Positions 1-10,060 of a DNA stretch of 20,313 nt are shown here, in pieces (the stretch's first letter is position 1; each line of letters begins with the position of its first letter). A program made the position numbers and the translations under genes. The notes under the pieces are model-generated. The model did no database searches and was not told the origin of the DNA. It was given only the letters and a program-made list of their open reading frames with translations. The stretch comes from Hamiltosporidium magnivora (taxonomy: Eukaryota > Microsporidia > Dubosqiidae): the NCBI GenBank assembly GCA_004325065.1, contig PITI01000128.1, forward strand, positions 1-20,313, read 5' to 3'.

Positions 1-191
1 TATATATTAAAGCTATTAAGGCAAAAACAGCAGTCCAATTTTCCATAAAATATTTTTATGTTCTATTGAATATTCTTTCGATTAATAGTAATGATATTAA
101 ATATTACATCTCGGATTTAAATTAAAAATTTAATCTAATGGCAAAAAAAACAATTAGAAATATATTTAATACCTCTCATACGTGAGAAAAA
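1..191. other. AT-rich non-coding leader of the first LRR gene
   Basis: No convincing gene, RNA or repeat is seen. The stretch just before the ATG at 192 has no CCC motif, unlike the other three genes here. An in-frame TGA at 183-185 closes the frame upstream, so the protein cannot start earlier than 192. Confidence 0.6.
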
Positions 192-2366
192 ATGATTAAA
201 CTCTTTATAAAAGAAAAGATGTTTTTCTTTCAGTTTCTAATAAACCATTTATATTGTATATGTTCTCCTACAATAAGCTTTTTTATTGCAAATGAAGGAA
301 ATGAAGTTCGAGAATTCATTGGAAGTCATGAAAAAGAAGAAAATAGTGTAAAATTTCATAATACTATATGCTCTAGCAATGATTATAAAGTATATGTTCT
401 TAGAAATGAAATATTATGTTTTGAGTCGCCACAAAAGCCTATAAAATATTTTAAACCAGAGATTATTACTGTACCGTGCGCAAAAATGCTACAATCATCA
501 AATCTTATACAAAAGTCTTTAAATTATACACAGAATAATATAAATATATTTGTTAAAAATGTTTCTTATACAGCCTTTCTACTTTTTCTCAAGGCGATAG
601 AGAACCCAGATGGGCTTATCAGTCAAATGGAATTAGTCGATCTTCTAGATATATTGAAAATAATTACTACATTGGATATATCTAAATCGTTCGAAAGAGA
701 TTTTTTCCTGAAAAATATAATAAAAAATATTTTGTTTGGTTTAGAACGCCATTCTAATATCTTCGATTTCCTAAATAAATTCAATGAATTTTCATTAAAT
801 GAAATAGATAGATTCTTGATAAAGGACATGCTAATATTCTTCATTAATATAATTTGTTTCAATGATAAATCAGCAGAACGTTTCATGATTGTGTCAACAA
901 ACAAAGGTTTAAATCTTAAAAATCAAGACCATTTTTCACCTTATAACTGGATGAAAAAAGTAACTCAAACTAAATTTTATATTAAATTTATAGGCAGAGA
1001 TATTTACAATTTGTACAAAATGAGTCCTTTACCTTTTTTTCTAGGAACATGGAAATTTTTGCTAAATATAGCAACCTTTGAATATTTTTACATTTTATTT
1101 CAAAATAAACGATCTATAGAGCAGGCAATAGTGCTATTTCAAAACACAAAACTTAATTGCATAAGAATTTACATTATAATGAAGGTAAATTATGTTCTTA
1201 TAGCCGACTTTTTCACTACAATTTTTTCAAATAGTATTCAGATACTAAAAATAAGTGCAAATATATCAGCAGGAAATGTAAAAGATATTTTTGAAGTTTG
1301 TTCTAATGTTCAGAAACTCACGATAAAATGTACAATAGTTACTTTTGAATTTTTAAGTCTAATTATAAAGGTTGCTAGAATAAATTCGACAAAGGCTTAC
1401 AAGATTAGATGTATTTATTATGAGTTTGAAAATACTGATTTAAATTCTTTGCTGAATATGCCTATAAATCTTTTATTTTATGTTGATCTTTTAAGAATCG
1501 ACACTAAAGAGGTATTTATAGTTAAAAATCTCATTCCGTTTATGTCTCAGTATAATTTATCTCTAACAGAGACAGATATTATGATTTCATACAACATTTT
1601 TTTATTTGATTGTTTTAAATTTAAAGAACTCACAATTGTAATAACTGATAGTATATCATTTGTCGATTTGGATAAATTTACTATAAGTTCTTTAATGAAT
1701 TTTAAAACCTTGAAATATTTAACCATAAAAAATATTAAGGTAACTACCGAGTTACTTATGTATATCTTAGAATCTAATATTCTTGTTTATTTAAATATTT
1801 CTAATTTCATTACTCAAATCGATTTTAAAAAAATTCTTGAAATGAATACGCAAAATTTTAAACTGAGATATATGCTTTTAAGGAATTCTATTTCTTGCTT
1901 TAAGAAGGAAATCTTGTGGTATCTCAGTAGATTTGTACACTTGGTAGGGTTATCATTGGAAGATATTGAATTCAGGGTCACGAAATCAATAATGGAATAT
2001 TTTTTTGCTTATTTGCATAGTCTTTTCAAAAAAACGCCAAAGAAAATCTCTCTGAAAAGATTAGAAATAATTTTGCAATCAAATACTGAAAAAGAAGCTG
2101 ATATATTAGCCTCCCTATCACATATTTACGAACTATCAAAACTTAATGAGTTGATTTACAAGGTATATAGAATTTCCAATGCTGATTTCAAGATTTTTTC
2201 CCAAATGAATGCACTTGAAGCTATAAAAATACAAATATATGATTCGGATGGTTTCTGTCTAAGAAATACCTTGAGTAATTGTCAATTATATGCTTCAATA
2301 TATTATATAGATTTGGCTCTTAAAAAAATCAGAGAAGATGATATTATTATTATAAAGAAATTTTAA
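192..2366 (+). CDS. Leucine-rich-repeat protein with hydrophobic N-terminal leader (microsporidian LRR family), 724 aa
   Basis: Role is unknown; LRR arrays usually bind protein partners, and a leader-bearing copy in a microsporidian may be secreted or displayed (inference). Residues 10-33 are hydrophobic and signal-peptide-like, so Met10 (base 219) is an alternative start. Residues about 88-180 have the alternating hydrophobic pattern of a BTB/Skp1-like fold, which is a weak structural guess. From about 370 on, degenerate LRR cores recur: VQKLTIKC (373), FKELTIVIT (477), LKYLTIKN (507), LVYLNISN (531), LVGLSLED (584). The same layout occurs in the gene at 7004, on the same strand, so the two are probably paralogues. 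No CCC start motif precedes it. The frame stays open for 57 codons beyond the TAA, so this may be a recently truncated or read-through gene. LRR assignment is moderately sure; function is not known. Confidence 0.8.
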   Translation: MIKLFIKEKMFFFQFLINHLYCICSPTISFFIANEGNEVREFIGSHEKEENSVKFHNTICSSNDYKVYVLRNEILCFESPQKPIKYFKPEIITVPCAKMLQSSNLIQKSLNYTQNNINIFVKNVSYTAFLLFLKAIENPDGLISQMELVDLLDILKIITTLDISKSFERDFFLKNIIKNILFGLERHSNIFDFLNKFNEFSLNEIDRFLIKDMLIFFINIICFNDKSAERFMIVSTNKGLNLKNQDHFSPYNWMKKVTQTKFYIKFIGRDIYNLYKMSPLPFFLGTWKFLLNIATFEYFYILFQNKRSIEQAIVLFQNTKLNCIRIYIIMKVNYVLIADFFTTIFSNSIQILKISANISAGNVKDIFEVCSNVQKLTIKCTIVTFEFLSLIIKVARINSTKAYKIRCIYYEFENTDLNSLLNMPINLLFYVDLLRIDTKEVFIVKNLIPFMSQYNLSLTETDIMISYNIFLFDCFKFKELTIVITDSISFVDLDKFTISSLMNFKTLKYLTIKNIKVTTELLMYILESNILVYLNISNFITQIDFKKILEMNTQNFKLRYMLLRNSISCFKKEILWYLSRFVHLVGLSLEDIEFRVTKSIMEYFFAYLHSLFKKTPKKISLKRLEIILQSNTEKEADILASLSHIYELSKLNELIYKVYRISNADFKIFSQMNALEAIKIQIYDSDGFCLRNTLSNCQLYASIYYIDLALKKIREDDIIIIKKF

Positions 2367-2540
2367 AAATTGGCAGTTCTTTTTATTTCTTGCGAGCAAA
2401 TTGATTATGAAACTATTATAAAGTTCAAAAAAAATGATTTTAAAAGTACAAAATTTGTTTTAAAGCAACCTTCTCGTGAGAAAAGATCAAAAAATATAAA
2501 TGATTATCTTGACTCAGAATTTATAGAAAATTTCTTGTAA
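2367..2540 (+). pseudogene. In-frame 57-codon open extension behind the LRR gene stop codon
   Basis: Directly after the TAA at 2364-2366, in the same frame, 57 sense codons run to a TAA at 2538-2540. The conceptual peptide is protein-like and charged (it includes KQPSREKRSKNINDYLDSEF), not the I/N/Y/K-only translation typical of the intergenic DNA. Possible readings are a recent nonsense mutation trimming the LRR protein, programmed stop read-through, or a sequencing error. The second LRR gene has no comparable extension. Confidence 0.5.
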
Positions 2541-4138
2541 TATTTCAAAAATATTTTTTTTTTAAAAATTCACCTGCAGTGATTTATTTATGAATATTTT
2601 TTGGCCTTATTATACTTTTTATATATACAAAGACGCAATTTTTTATTTATTTAAATAAACTGTAAAATTTTTTTAAATACTTGTAAACGATACTATGTAA
2701 CTTCTCAATGTTTCACTGCTTTATCCAATATTCGGTTAATTTTAGATTTCTATCTATTTTCGTTTGTAATTTTATCATCGAGAATGAAGAGTTGGGTATT
2801 TTCTGGTTCACCGGTGTAAAAATAAATGGTTCTTGCCACATATTTTATATGCAGGAATATGTTAGCAGGCGTTTTCGATTTTTCTATAACATCTTCGAGA
2901 TTTTCCAAATAATTTCGGCCCTTATTCTTGAACCGTTTTTATTCGTTACAGAATAAATAATTTTAACTTTATTAAGGACAGCTTGTACTTGATATATGCA
3001 GTTATTTTCATTAGAGGAGGAGTGAGCTTTATAGGTATGTTTTATTGGTTTAATAATAATCATTTACAGGTTATAACACTAATTTTGTTTTAAAAAAATT
3101 AGTAAAAAGATTTAGTTACTTGTCGGTAAGCATTAGCCTTGTGTTTTTCGCATATGAAAAATTTTTACAGTGTTTTTTGAAGAATTTTCCATTTCGATAA
3201 GTAAAAATCTATTGATTCATTATTCAAAATTATATATATAATATACTACTCTCGATTTCTACACCAACTTATCGTAGTGTCTAGGCTTATTGTTAAATAG
3301 TCATGTTCAGGGAATTTTTAAACGGCGGAATGTTTCTCTTTAAATAATTTAATTTATGTTTTTCTAAAAATTAGGCTAGCTTTATGCATCGAACTACTCG
3401 GTATTTCGTGCTGAGGTAATTTTAGGTGTTTTTACACAACAAGTGTGCCATTCTCTGGAGTATTACAATATTATTCAAACTGATATATTCATTCCAATAC
3501 CAAAATAAATGCCAATTTAATAATGTTTATATCATCTTTTTTTTTCTCTTCGTGATATTTTTCTTAAAGTTTTTTTTGAACTAATAACGTATAGTATTTG
3601 ATTTTTTCACTAATATCTAACTTTGCATACTAATTTTTATTTTTTATTTTGATATTTAAATTTTTTAATTCAACTTCCGCTTACTTTCCTTTGATTATCT
3701 GTAATTAAATCTTATATTTTACCCGAAGAAAGTCTTTAATTAGTCTAAGATAACCTATATAACCATTTCAGCAAAAATATGGGGCTCTCTGTGCTCTGGT
3801 ATATTAAAAAACATAAAAAGAATCAAAATTTTTTTTCTTAATGAAAATAAAATTATAAAAAGTGTTTTAGATATATTTTCAGGTAAAAACCTCTATTTGC
3901 GTCCCATTTGTGTTTTCTTTTTATTCATTTGAATCTTAGGCTCTATATGAATTAGCTTAAAAAGTTAGATGATACTATTCGTAGCACTCAATGGTGTTAT
4001 TTGAAGTGCGATATTGTATTTTTATTGATGAAAAAAACACATATTAGTTAATGTATCCTTTGCGATGAGTGCTAAAAAATCGCAGTATAGTATTGGTTGA
4101 TCTATACGAAAGACGTTTCGAACACTTTTCTTTGCTAT
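2541..4138. other. Non-genic stretch, somewhat less AT-rich in places
   Basis: No gene with a supported start is seen. It contains a 62-codon open frame without ATG on the minus strand (2750-2938), and patches with higher GC (about 3250-3450) where short protein-like frames alternate between strands. Because RNase H-like and integrase-like remnants follow on the plus strand, the right half is where a matching reverse transcriptase would be expected. I could not find its hallmark motifs, so it is either absent or decayed beyond recognition. Confidence 0.5.
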
Positions 4139-4144
4139 TTTTAA

Positions 4145-4327
4145 TTGGCCCAGGATACGTATAGAATTTATTTAGTTCTAGAAGCGAGACATACCATAAG
4201 GCATGATATTCGCGATAAAACATTCTTCCTGATCTCTAGACTTATTACCTCAAAAAAGCCACCTACCGTTCCTGTCATCTATGCTAAGGATAGACCTATA
4301 ATAGAAAATAACCATTATGTGAGTTAA
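4145..4327 (+). pseudogene. Decayed RNase H-like segment of a Ty3/gypsy-type retrotransposon pol
   Basis: The frame reads LVLEARHTIRHDIRDKTFFL, which resembles the late part of gypsy RNase H domains (pattern: LA-V-A-hhh-RH-h-h-K-F-hh). It has no ATG start and no intact domain. It lies on the same strand as, and 210 bp before, an integrase-like remnant, which is the normal pol order, and that mutual position is the main support. Family assignment is by eye from the known domain pattern. Confidence 0.4.
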
Positions 4328-4536
4328 AAAAATAGGAATCGCACTAAGAGGTATATATAAGAATGTATTCCAAATATGTGCAATATATATTAGCCTTCGA
4401 AACAAAAGACTAAATCTACAAAACCGTAAAAAGTAAAAATCTTATCTCTGGAGTATATTCCCTCTAACTTATGAACAATTTTCTTTCTTGTATTACCGAG
4501 AAAAAAAATCTTTTTTTATTTATATTATAATAAATT

Positions 4537-5030
4537 TTGAATGAACCAAGCACTTTTGGGTTTTATCCTGAATATACCACAAAACTAAGGGTTTTTATCA
4601 ATGCTTACAATTTTTTTTGCCTTTGTTCTGTTTTTATAATCTTATTAAATATAAGTACCAAATTTAAAAATTTTGTAAATCTAACATGCAATTTGTCCTG
4701 TTTTCGACCCGTATATTACATCTCAAATTCAAAAAGAATTGGCACTTTTGAGCCTATCAGCAGTTCATCGAGTAACGGGTGATACATATATGTTGTCGAC
4801 CTTAACGGCCAATTTTTTCACTAGCTTTGGAACCAACAGTGAAAACTTCTATAGGTATTTATACTTGTAAACAGTTATGGATTTTCCAATGGTTGAATCA
4901 TAGATATGCTAAATGCATCGAAACTATAATAGGAAATCTAAGTAACGCCGTTAGAAAACATCTGAAAAGGGAAACTTTACAAGATTTTTATGCAAAGGCA
5001 AAAATATTTTTCATTGGGATTGTTTAATTG
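4537..5030 (+). pseudogene. Decayed integrase segment of a Ty3/gypsy-type retrotransposon pol
   Basis: Two frames together look like integrase. The first (4537-4782) ends with a Cys-rich piece (CNLSC) then ISNSKRIGTFEPISSSSSNG, resembling the zinc-binding end and the linker before the catalytic core. After a TGA, the same frame continues YIYVVDLNGQFF, which fits the first catalytic-Asp strand. The reading then shifts to the frame of 4827-5027: LEPTVKTS followed by CIETIIGNLSNAVRKHL, resembling the strand-helix around the catalytic Glu in gypsy integrases. The DRG/DQG-type second Asp region appears deleted. At least one stop, one frameshift and one internal loss make it non-functional. No flanking LTRs were recognised. 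Confidence 0.5.
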
Positions 5031-5749
5031 TATTGTTTAGAAATTTAAACTTAAAATTTTACAATAAAATCCTGACAACACTATCGCAGATTATACCTGC
5101 CTGAATAGCTTTAACAAAACTCAATTTGAAAAAATCTCAAAAATAGATTATTTATGAGTTTTTATAATTTTCACACACACTCTAGAGTCCTTTACGGGAA
5201 ATACAAAGGTCAATTTTTCTCAACGATGCCATATAAGCACTCTAATTATGAATGTTAGATTATTATAATAAACGGTAGTGAGATTTGGAATATACTAGCT
5301 ATTATATCATGAGATTCTGTTTTCTAAAATCTGCTAATCATAACGGAGGATTTTAGGTTCAAATCACTATCTTTGGGATTTTGCGGGTCTAAATAACTTA
5401 TATTGTAATATTTTTTGCTCTATCGATATCATAGAGGATTATAAGACCGTAACAAACTACGACTCGAAAAAAATATAAATATTTGCTCATCTTAATATTT
5501 TTGTCTTGTCCAACCCGCATGTTTTTATTACTCAATCCTTAATAAACAGTTGTATAAACTACAACAATTTTGATTGTTGTACCTGTATATTTTATAAGCC
5601 TGTTTTAGCACTTATTTTATTTAATTCAAGATTTTAAAAGCCTACATTGAACTAAACCGCCTTCCAGATTCTTCAAAACTTAGTATAAATCGCAAATCAA
5701 TGACCCAACGAGATTTCTTAATTTGTATGTACAAATATTTGTTGTGGCA
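5031..5749. other. Non-genic stretch downstream of the integrase relic
   Basis: No gene is supported. The scattered higher-GC patches (for example about 5160-5240 and 5330-5400) suggest more decayed element sequence, but no domain could be named. A short inverted repeat, TACAACAA / TTGTTGTA with a 6-nt loop, lies at 5560-5581. Nothing else stands out. Confidence 0.4.
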
Positions 5750-6040
5750 TTAAAATCTGGTTTCCCCACCATACCGGAAGCAGAATTTGCTTGGTGCGTT
5801 ATCTGCTTGTCGTAAGAGGCAACTAAAATGGAATGATCCTTAAGGCTGGGGTTGGGCGTAAATCTAACAACTTCTCATTAAAAACCAATTGTTAATAAAC
5901 TCAAAAAAGTATAAAAGCTCACAAAAAAACGGGTGAGTGGCAGTACCGAGGGCGACCAAGGCTCGTACAGGGCGTTAGCACCAAAAATGAAATAACACCT
6001 GGTCGCGCCACAGGGCTGCAACGCAAATAATTACATATAA
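5750..6040. repeat. GC-richer island, candidate fragment of an unidentified mobile element
   Basis: This block is sharply richer in G and C than its surroundings, with 5765-5870 and 5930-6025 the strongest parts, separated by an A-rich stretch. Its plus strand holds a short protein-like frame (TGEWQYRGRPRLVQGV at about 5930-5977). The minus strand is also largely open across the same bases, so the coding strand, if any, cannot be decided. It looks like a relatively recent insertion that has not yet drifted to local base composition. No second copy is present in the window and I do not recognise the family. Confidence 0.4.
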
Positions 6041-6997
6041 GCAGTAGAAAAGCGTATAGGATCATACCTAAAATATTTAATAATAAACTCTAACTTATTT
6101 TACATTTTTTTAAGGTATTGAATTATTCTATAACTCTAGAAGTTATTAAATTTTATTTTTAAGTTTTTAAGCAAACTCTTGTAAAAAAATTATACGAAAT
6201 ATGATATTTTTTGAGTAATTAGAAAAAATTTAAGAAAGTTTAAGCGATTAAATTCATTTTTTTATAGAATAATTTATCCAAATGAATAGAAATCATTCCC
6301 TGCATTTGAACCACATTAAATTATAGCAAATAATCTATTATAAACTACGAATGTTGCTTATTTATGAAAGTAAAAAAAAATTATTCTAATAACGTGATCT
6401 AAATATAGGTTATAACTTATCCGTTATTTTATAAATAAATAAAAGTATAAAGCTTTTTTTAGATTTGTTAGCTATAATTCAAAAAATATTAAGAAATTAG
6501 GTGTGTTTAAATAAATAATTTATATTATTAAAATATAAACATGAACCTTCTAATGGTAGTCGAAGTTTAAACATTGTTTTTAAGAACAACTAGGTTTGTA
6601 ATTATGCTATTTTATAGTGGATTTATGTTGATCAAACTGTCAATCTAAGCCTCCCTCTCTGATCTAAAGAATTATAAGGAAAAATGATTTATGATCAAGA
6701 TTTATCATAATTTCTACTATATAATCATTAAATATTGTTTTGTTGTCTTTTAAATCTAATAGTAAAATTCTTTTATCTTCAAAGCGCAGAAATTAAATCA
6801 AAAAGTATTTAAAATTATTTTATATTGAATAGTACATAAAAATCTGATTAAGATAAGAAAAAAAATTTAATTAAGGGTTTTATAAAAACAAAAAAGTTGA
6901 ATGAATTTTTAATTAAAAACATTTTTATCAAAACGGTAAATTAAATATTTTATATACGAAGGAATTTAAATTAAATACAGAGATATTTTCTTATATA
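6041..6997. other. AT-rich upstream region of the second LRR gene
   Basis: Very AT-rich, with many A and T runs and stops in all frames. No gene, RNA gene or repeat is seen. The only supported signal is the CCC motif at its right end. Confidence 0.6.
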
Positions 6998-7000
6998 CCC
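6998..7000 (+). promoter_or_regulatory. Microsporidian CCC start-proximal motif
   Basis: The sequence TATACCCTGC immediately precedes the ATG at 7004. CCC-like triplets within about 15 bases of the start are a known feature of microsporidian genes. This one supports Met1 rather than the later Met49. Confidence 0.6.
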
Positions 7001-7003
7001 TGC

Positions 7004-9643
7004 ATGAAAAATTATATTTCTAAGAATAAATATACGAATTGCAAAAAAAATGAGCTTAGTGAAATTCCTGGCTGTCATATATTTATTCGGTATAAATTAA
7101 TTTTACATAAAGTCCTGACTTTTCTGATTCTATATTACTTGACAAATATGATAAATTGCGTTCGTATTAGAATCGGATTTACTGGGGAAGCATGTTCAGA
7201 AGATCTTGTTTTGGAGTGTGATGAATATTTTACGCATCAGCCCTCAGACGCTTACAGTGAAACCGGTTCGATCAAGACATCTTTACAACAAAACATACAT
7301 GATAAATCTTACAACTGTGCGATTAACTTAACAAAAAACATAAATGTTGCAGATCAATGTAGAGCCTGTTCGTTGAAAATAAAGCTTAAACGGCGCATTG
7401 AGCCAGTGGATTATATGCAGGCCTCCCATCTTTTAAACAATCTGCAAAAGAAAGAATATCAAATGAAAAAGGAACATCGGATGAAAATTTCAGATAATTT
7501 CTCCTTAAAAAATCAAACCGCTTCGAAATATGTAGAAGGAGGTTTGACTTCTAAATTTGATAAATCTTACCTAATTTTTGACTATTCATCGAAATACATA
7601 ATTCGATCTAAGACGTTAGATAATTACCTTTATTCAGGATATGATGATCTTACTATAGATATAGAAAGCATAACAAAAGATCAGATTAATCGGGATTTAT
7701 TTTCATTTATGTTGCATTCATTACGCCTTTGTAAAAATACAAATTTTTCAATTTTAAAAGAAGAAGACAAAATAAAGTATATTGGGCTTCTTTGCGATCT
7801 ATTTGTGTATTCTGAATCTAACGCACTCGAAATTATGTATAAAAATTTGTTTTCCTTCTTAGTAGCATATAAAACGATTGTATGTGAATCTCCTGCTTTT
7901 CAAACGTTTGGTTTGGATTTAAAAAGAATAAAACAAATTTTTTTGCCGTTTTTAGGTGTTCTCTATGATGAAATAGAAATAAAATTAGATTTCATACTAA
8001 ACGAGATTTTATTTTCTAAAAAAGATGAAAATTTCAAATGCAATTTCTTGTATACAGATACCTTTGGAGGAATGAAAATTAGAATAACTCCAGAATGTTT
8101 AATAATAATGAAACTGAGCGATTCTTTTAAAAATGAAGTACTTCTTCCGTGGTTTATTTCCTTTTTTAACATCAATGGAATCAAAATATCATTTGACAAT
8201 ACATATTACTCGGAGTGTATAAACCCAGATTTATATTATAGTTGTTTAGATAAAGTTGATCTCCTTACTTCTAAGAACTTATCTGATTATAATATATTTA
8301 GTGTTTTCGACTTTTTGATCAAAACAGAAATTAAATTTTTGGATTTAGAATGTATATTTATATCAAAGACCGTTATAGACTATATATCACGTTTGAGTTA
8401 CCTAGAAACGCTTATATTAGTCAAATGTGTGTTTCCTCAACATTGTTGGTTCCTTATAGAATTTTATAAGTTCTATGCAAGTTTAAAAATTTTAAATATT
8501 ATTGGTATACCGTTGTCTACAAATTTTATCAATAATCTAATCTCATTACAATTAGAAGAGTTGGATCTATCATATTGTAAAATCATAGATAAATCAAATC
8601 ATGATAAACTTAATGGAATTTCGTCCATACTTAAAATAATTAAGATAGATTCTTCTAGTCTATCTCATAAGATCATTGATTTCTTTATGAAAAGTTCGTG
8701 CCTACGCACTTTAAGCATGAAAAATATTGATTTTACAAAATTTTCAAATAAAGAAACTAATTTTAGCGCATGGAATAAATACTTCCATTCGCTTAATATT
8801 TCGGGTTCTAAATTAGGAAAACAATTTTTAGATTTTTTTTCGACTGATTTGTATTCAGAAAATCTTTATTTAGAAAATATTCACTGCCAGACCGATGCTC
8901 ATAGAATCTTAGAACAAGAATCATTGTTTCGATGCACGAAATATTTAAGCTGCACTATGATATTTAATACCTGGAATTTATATGATATCTTAAAAAATTA
9001 TTGTTTCTTGGACTCTTTGAAACTTTATGATAGGAGTAATTATTTAATGAACTGGAGCGAATATGATCTATTTCATTCGAGGATATTGAAAGCATTAGAT
9101 CTATCACAAAATATGCTTTCTCGTCACACATTGGACTTCATAGGAACATTTGAAAATTTAGAAGAACTTAATTTATCAAGATGTGGTCTTAATTCCGGGT
9201 CATTCTATTTTCTAAGATGTATTAAGAAACCTTTTTTGTTGAAAAAAATTGATTTATCTGATAATGAATTAAATACATTTGATATTTTAGCATTAAGTCA
9301 ATTCAAAAATATAAAATATTTAAGAATATCGTTTGATAATAGCGTTCTACTTAAATATTATGAAATGAATGGTATTTTAAATTTTGAAAAATTAGAAGTT
9401 TTGTCGCTTGTTCATACAACTATAGATTCTTATATTCTATCCTTTTTAATTTCTCAAGATTCTTTGATAATTTTAAAGTTTGAAGATTGTTCAATTTCGA
9501 ATTCTGGTCTATCCGAAGAAGTGACTTATAGATTGAAACATCTTGTAAAATTGAGCCTTTCAAAAACATCAATCGATCCAGAGGCTATGAAAATTATCCA
9601 TACATACATAAAAATAGGAATACAGTGTGTTTTTATCAAATAA
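7004..9643 (+). CDS. Leucine-rich-repeat protein with N-terminal membrane segment (microsporidian LRR family), 879 aa
   Basis: Role is unknown; probably a secreted or membrane-anchored protein-binding LRR protein (inference). Residues 31-50 form one hydrophobic segment after a Lys/Asn-rich N-terminus, fitting a signal anchor or a long signal peptide. A Cys-containing, charged linker follows (about 60-200). Residues about 215-300 resemble the helical, BTB/Skp1-like region of the gene at 192. The LRR array is clear: LEELDLSYCKII (517), LRTLSMKNIDF (567), FHSLNISGSKL (594), LKALDLSQNML (695), LEELNLSRCGL (719), LKKIDLSDNEL (746), LEVLSLVHTTID (797), LIILKFEDCSIS (821), LVKLSLSKTSID (847). A CCC motif sits just before the ATG. 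An AATAAA overlaps the stop codon (9639-9644) and another lies at 9679-9684. The frame is intact with no sign of decay. Confidence 0.88.
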   Translation: MKNYISKNKYTNCKKNELSEIPGCHIFIRYKLILHKVLTFLILYYLTNMINCVRIRIGFTGEACSEDLVLECDEYFTHQPSDAYSETGSIKTSLQQNIHDKSYNCAINLTKNINVADQCRACSLKIKLKRRIEPVDYMQASHLLNNLQKKEYQMKKEHRMKISDNFSLKNQTASKYVEGGLTSKFDKSYLIFDYSSKYIIRSKTLDNYLYSGYDDLTIDIESITKDQINRDLFSFMLHSLRLCKNTNFSILKEEDKIKYIGLLCDLFVYSESNALEIMYKNLFSFLVAYKTIVCESPAFQTFGLDLKRIKQIFLPFLGVLYDEIEIKLDFILNEILFSKKDENFKCNFLYTDTFGGMKIRITPECLIIMKLSDSFKNEVLLPWFISFFNINGIKISFDNTYYSECINPDLYYSCLDKVDLLTSKNLSDYNIFSVFDFLIKTEIKFLDLECIFISKTVIDYISRLSYLETLILVKCVFPQHCWFLIEFYKFYASLKILNIIGIPLSTNFINNLISLQLEELDLSYCKIIDKSNHDKLNGISSILKIIKIDSSSLSHKIIDFFMKSSCLRTLSMKNIDFTKFSNKETNFSAWNKYFHSLNISGSKLGKQFLDFFSTDLYSENLYLENIHCQTDAHRILEQESLFRCTKYLSCTMIFNTWNLYDILKNYCFLDSLKLYDRSNYLMNWSEYDLFHSRILKALDLSQNMLSRHTLDFIGTFENLEELNLSRCGLNSGSFYFLRCIKKPFLLKKIDLSDNELNTFDILALSQFKNIKYLRISFDNSVLLKYYEMNGILNFEKLEVLSLVHTTIDSYILSFLISQDSLIILKFEDCSISNSGLSEEVTYRLKHLVKLSLSKTSIDPEAMKIIHTYIKIGIQCVFIK

Positions 9644-9684
9644 AGTTTTGTGGACTATCAAGATTCCTATATTTTTTTAATAAA
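9639..9684 (+). terminator. Candidate polyadenylation signals of the second LRR gene
   Basis: AATAAA at 9639-9644 overlaps the TAA stop, and a second AATAAA is at 9679-9684. Signals overlapping or close to the stop are common in microsporidia. In such AT-rich DNA chance occurrence is likely, so this is tentative. Confidence 0.35.
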
Positions 9685-10060
9685 GCTTTTGGTGTAGATT
9701 TGCATATGTTTCACATTGCTCTTTGGCGCATTCTTTTTGTTCATTAAAATTATTAATTCGTGAGGAAATGAATATTTTTCATGTATTCTTTCGGACTTAT
9801 ACATTTAACAAGTTAGAGCTATACAAAAAATTTGTTCTTAATGCTCATAATGTAATTTAGACGATCGCAGGTATATTTTATTCCTTTTACCCAATAATAT
9901 TACTATTTATGTAGTAAGCTTAATATGATTGCATTCTATTAAAGCAAAAAATAATATTTTATGATTAATTCGAAATAAAACCTAAAGACCGAATATTTTA
10001 CAAACGTGTTATATTTATTAAACTGATCTTGTGTCAACAATAACATCATTTCTGATCAAA
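9685..10060. other. AT-rich intergenic stretch
   Basis: No gene or RNA is seen between the second LRR gene and the SINE-like copy; stops are frequent in every frame. Confidence 0.6.

Noticed and set aside
2708..2956. 82-codon plus-strand open frame
   Set aside because: Phe/Ile-rich, no CCC motif, and the opposite strand gives the more protein-like frame.
5560..5581. Hairpin TACAACAA / TTGTTGTA
   Set aside because: Eight-base AT-rich arms are expected by chance in DNA of this composition; no gene context.
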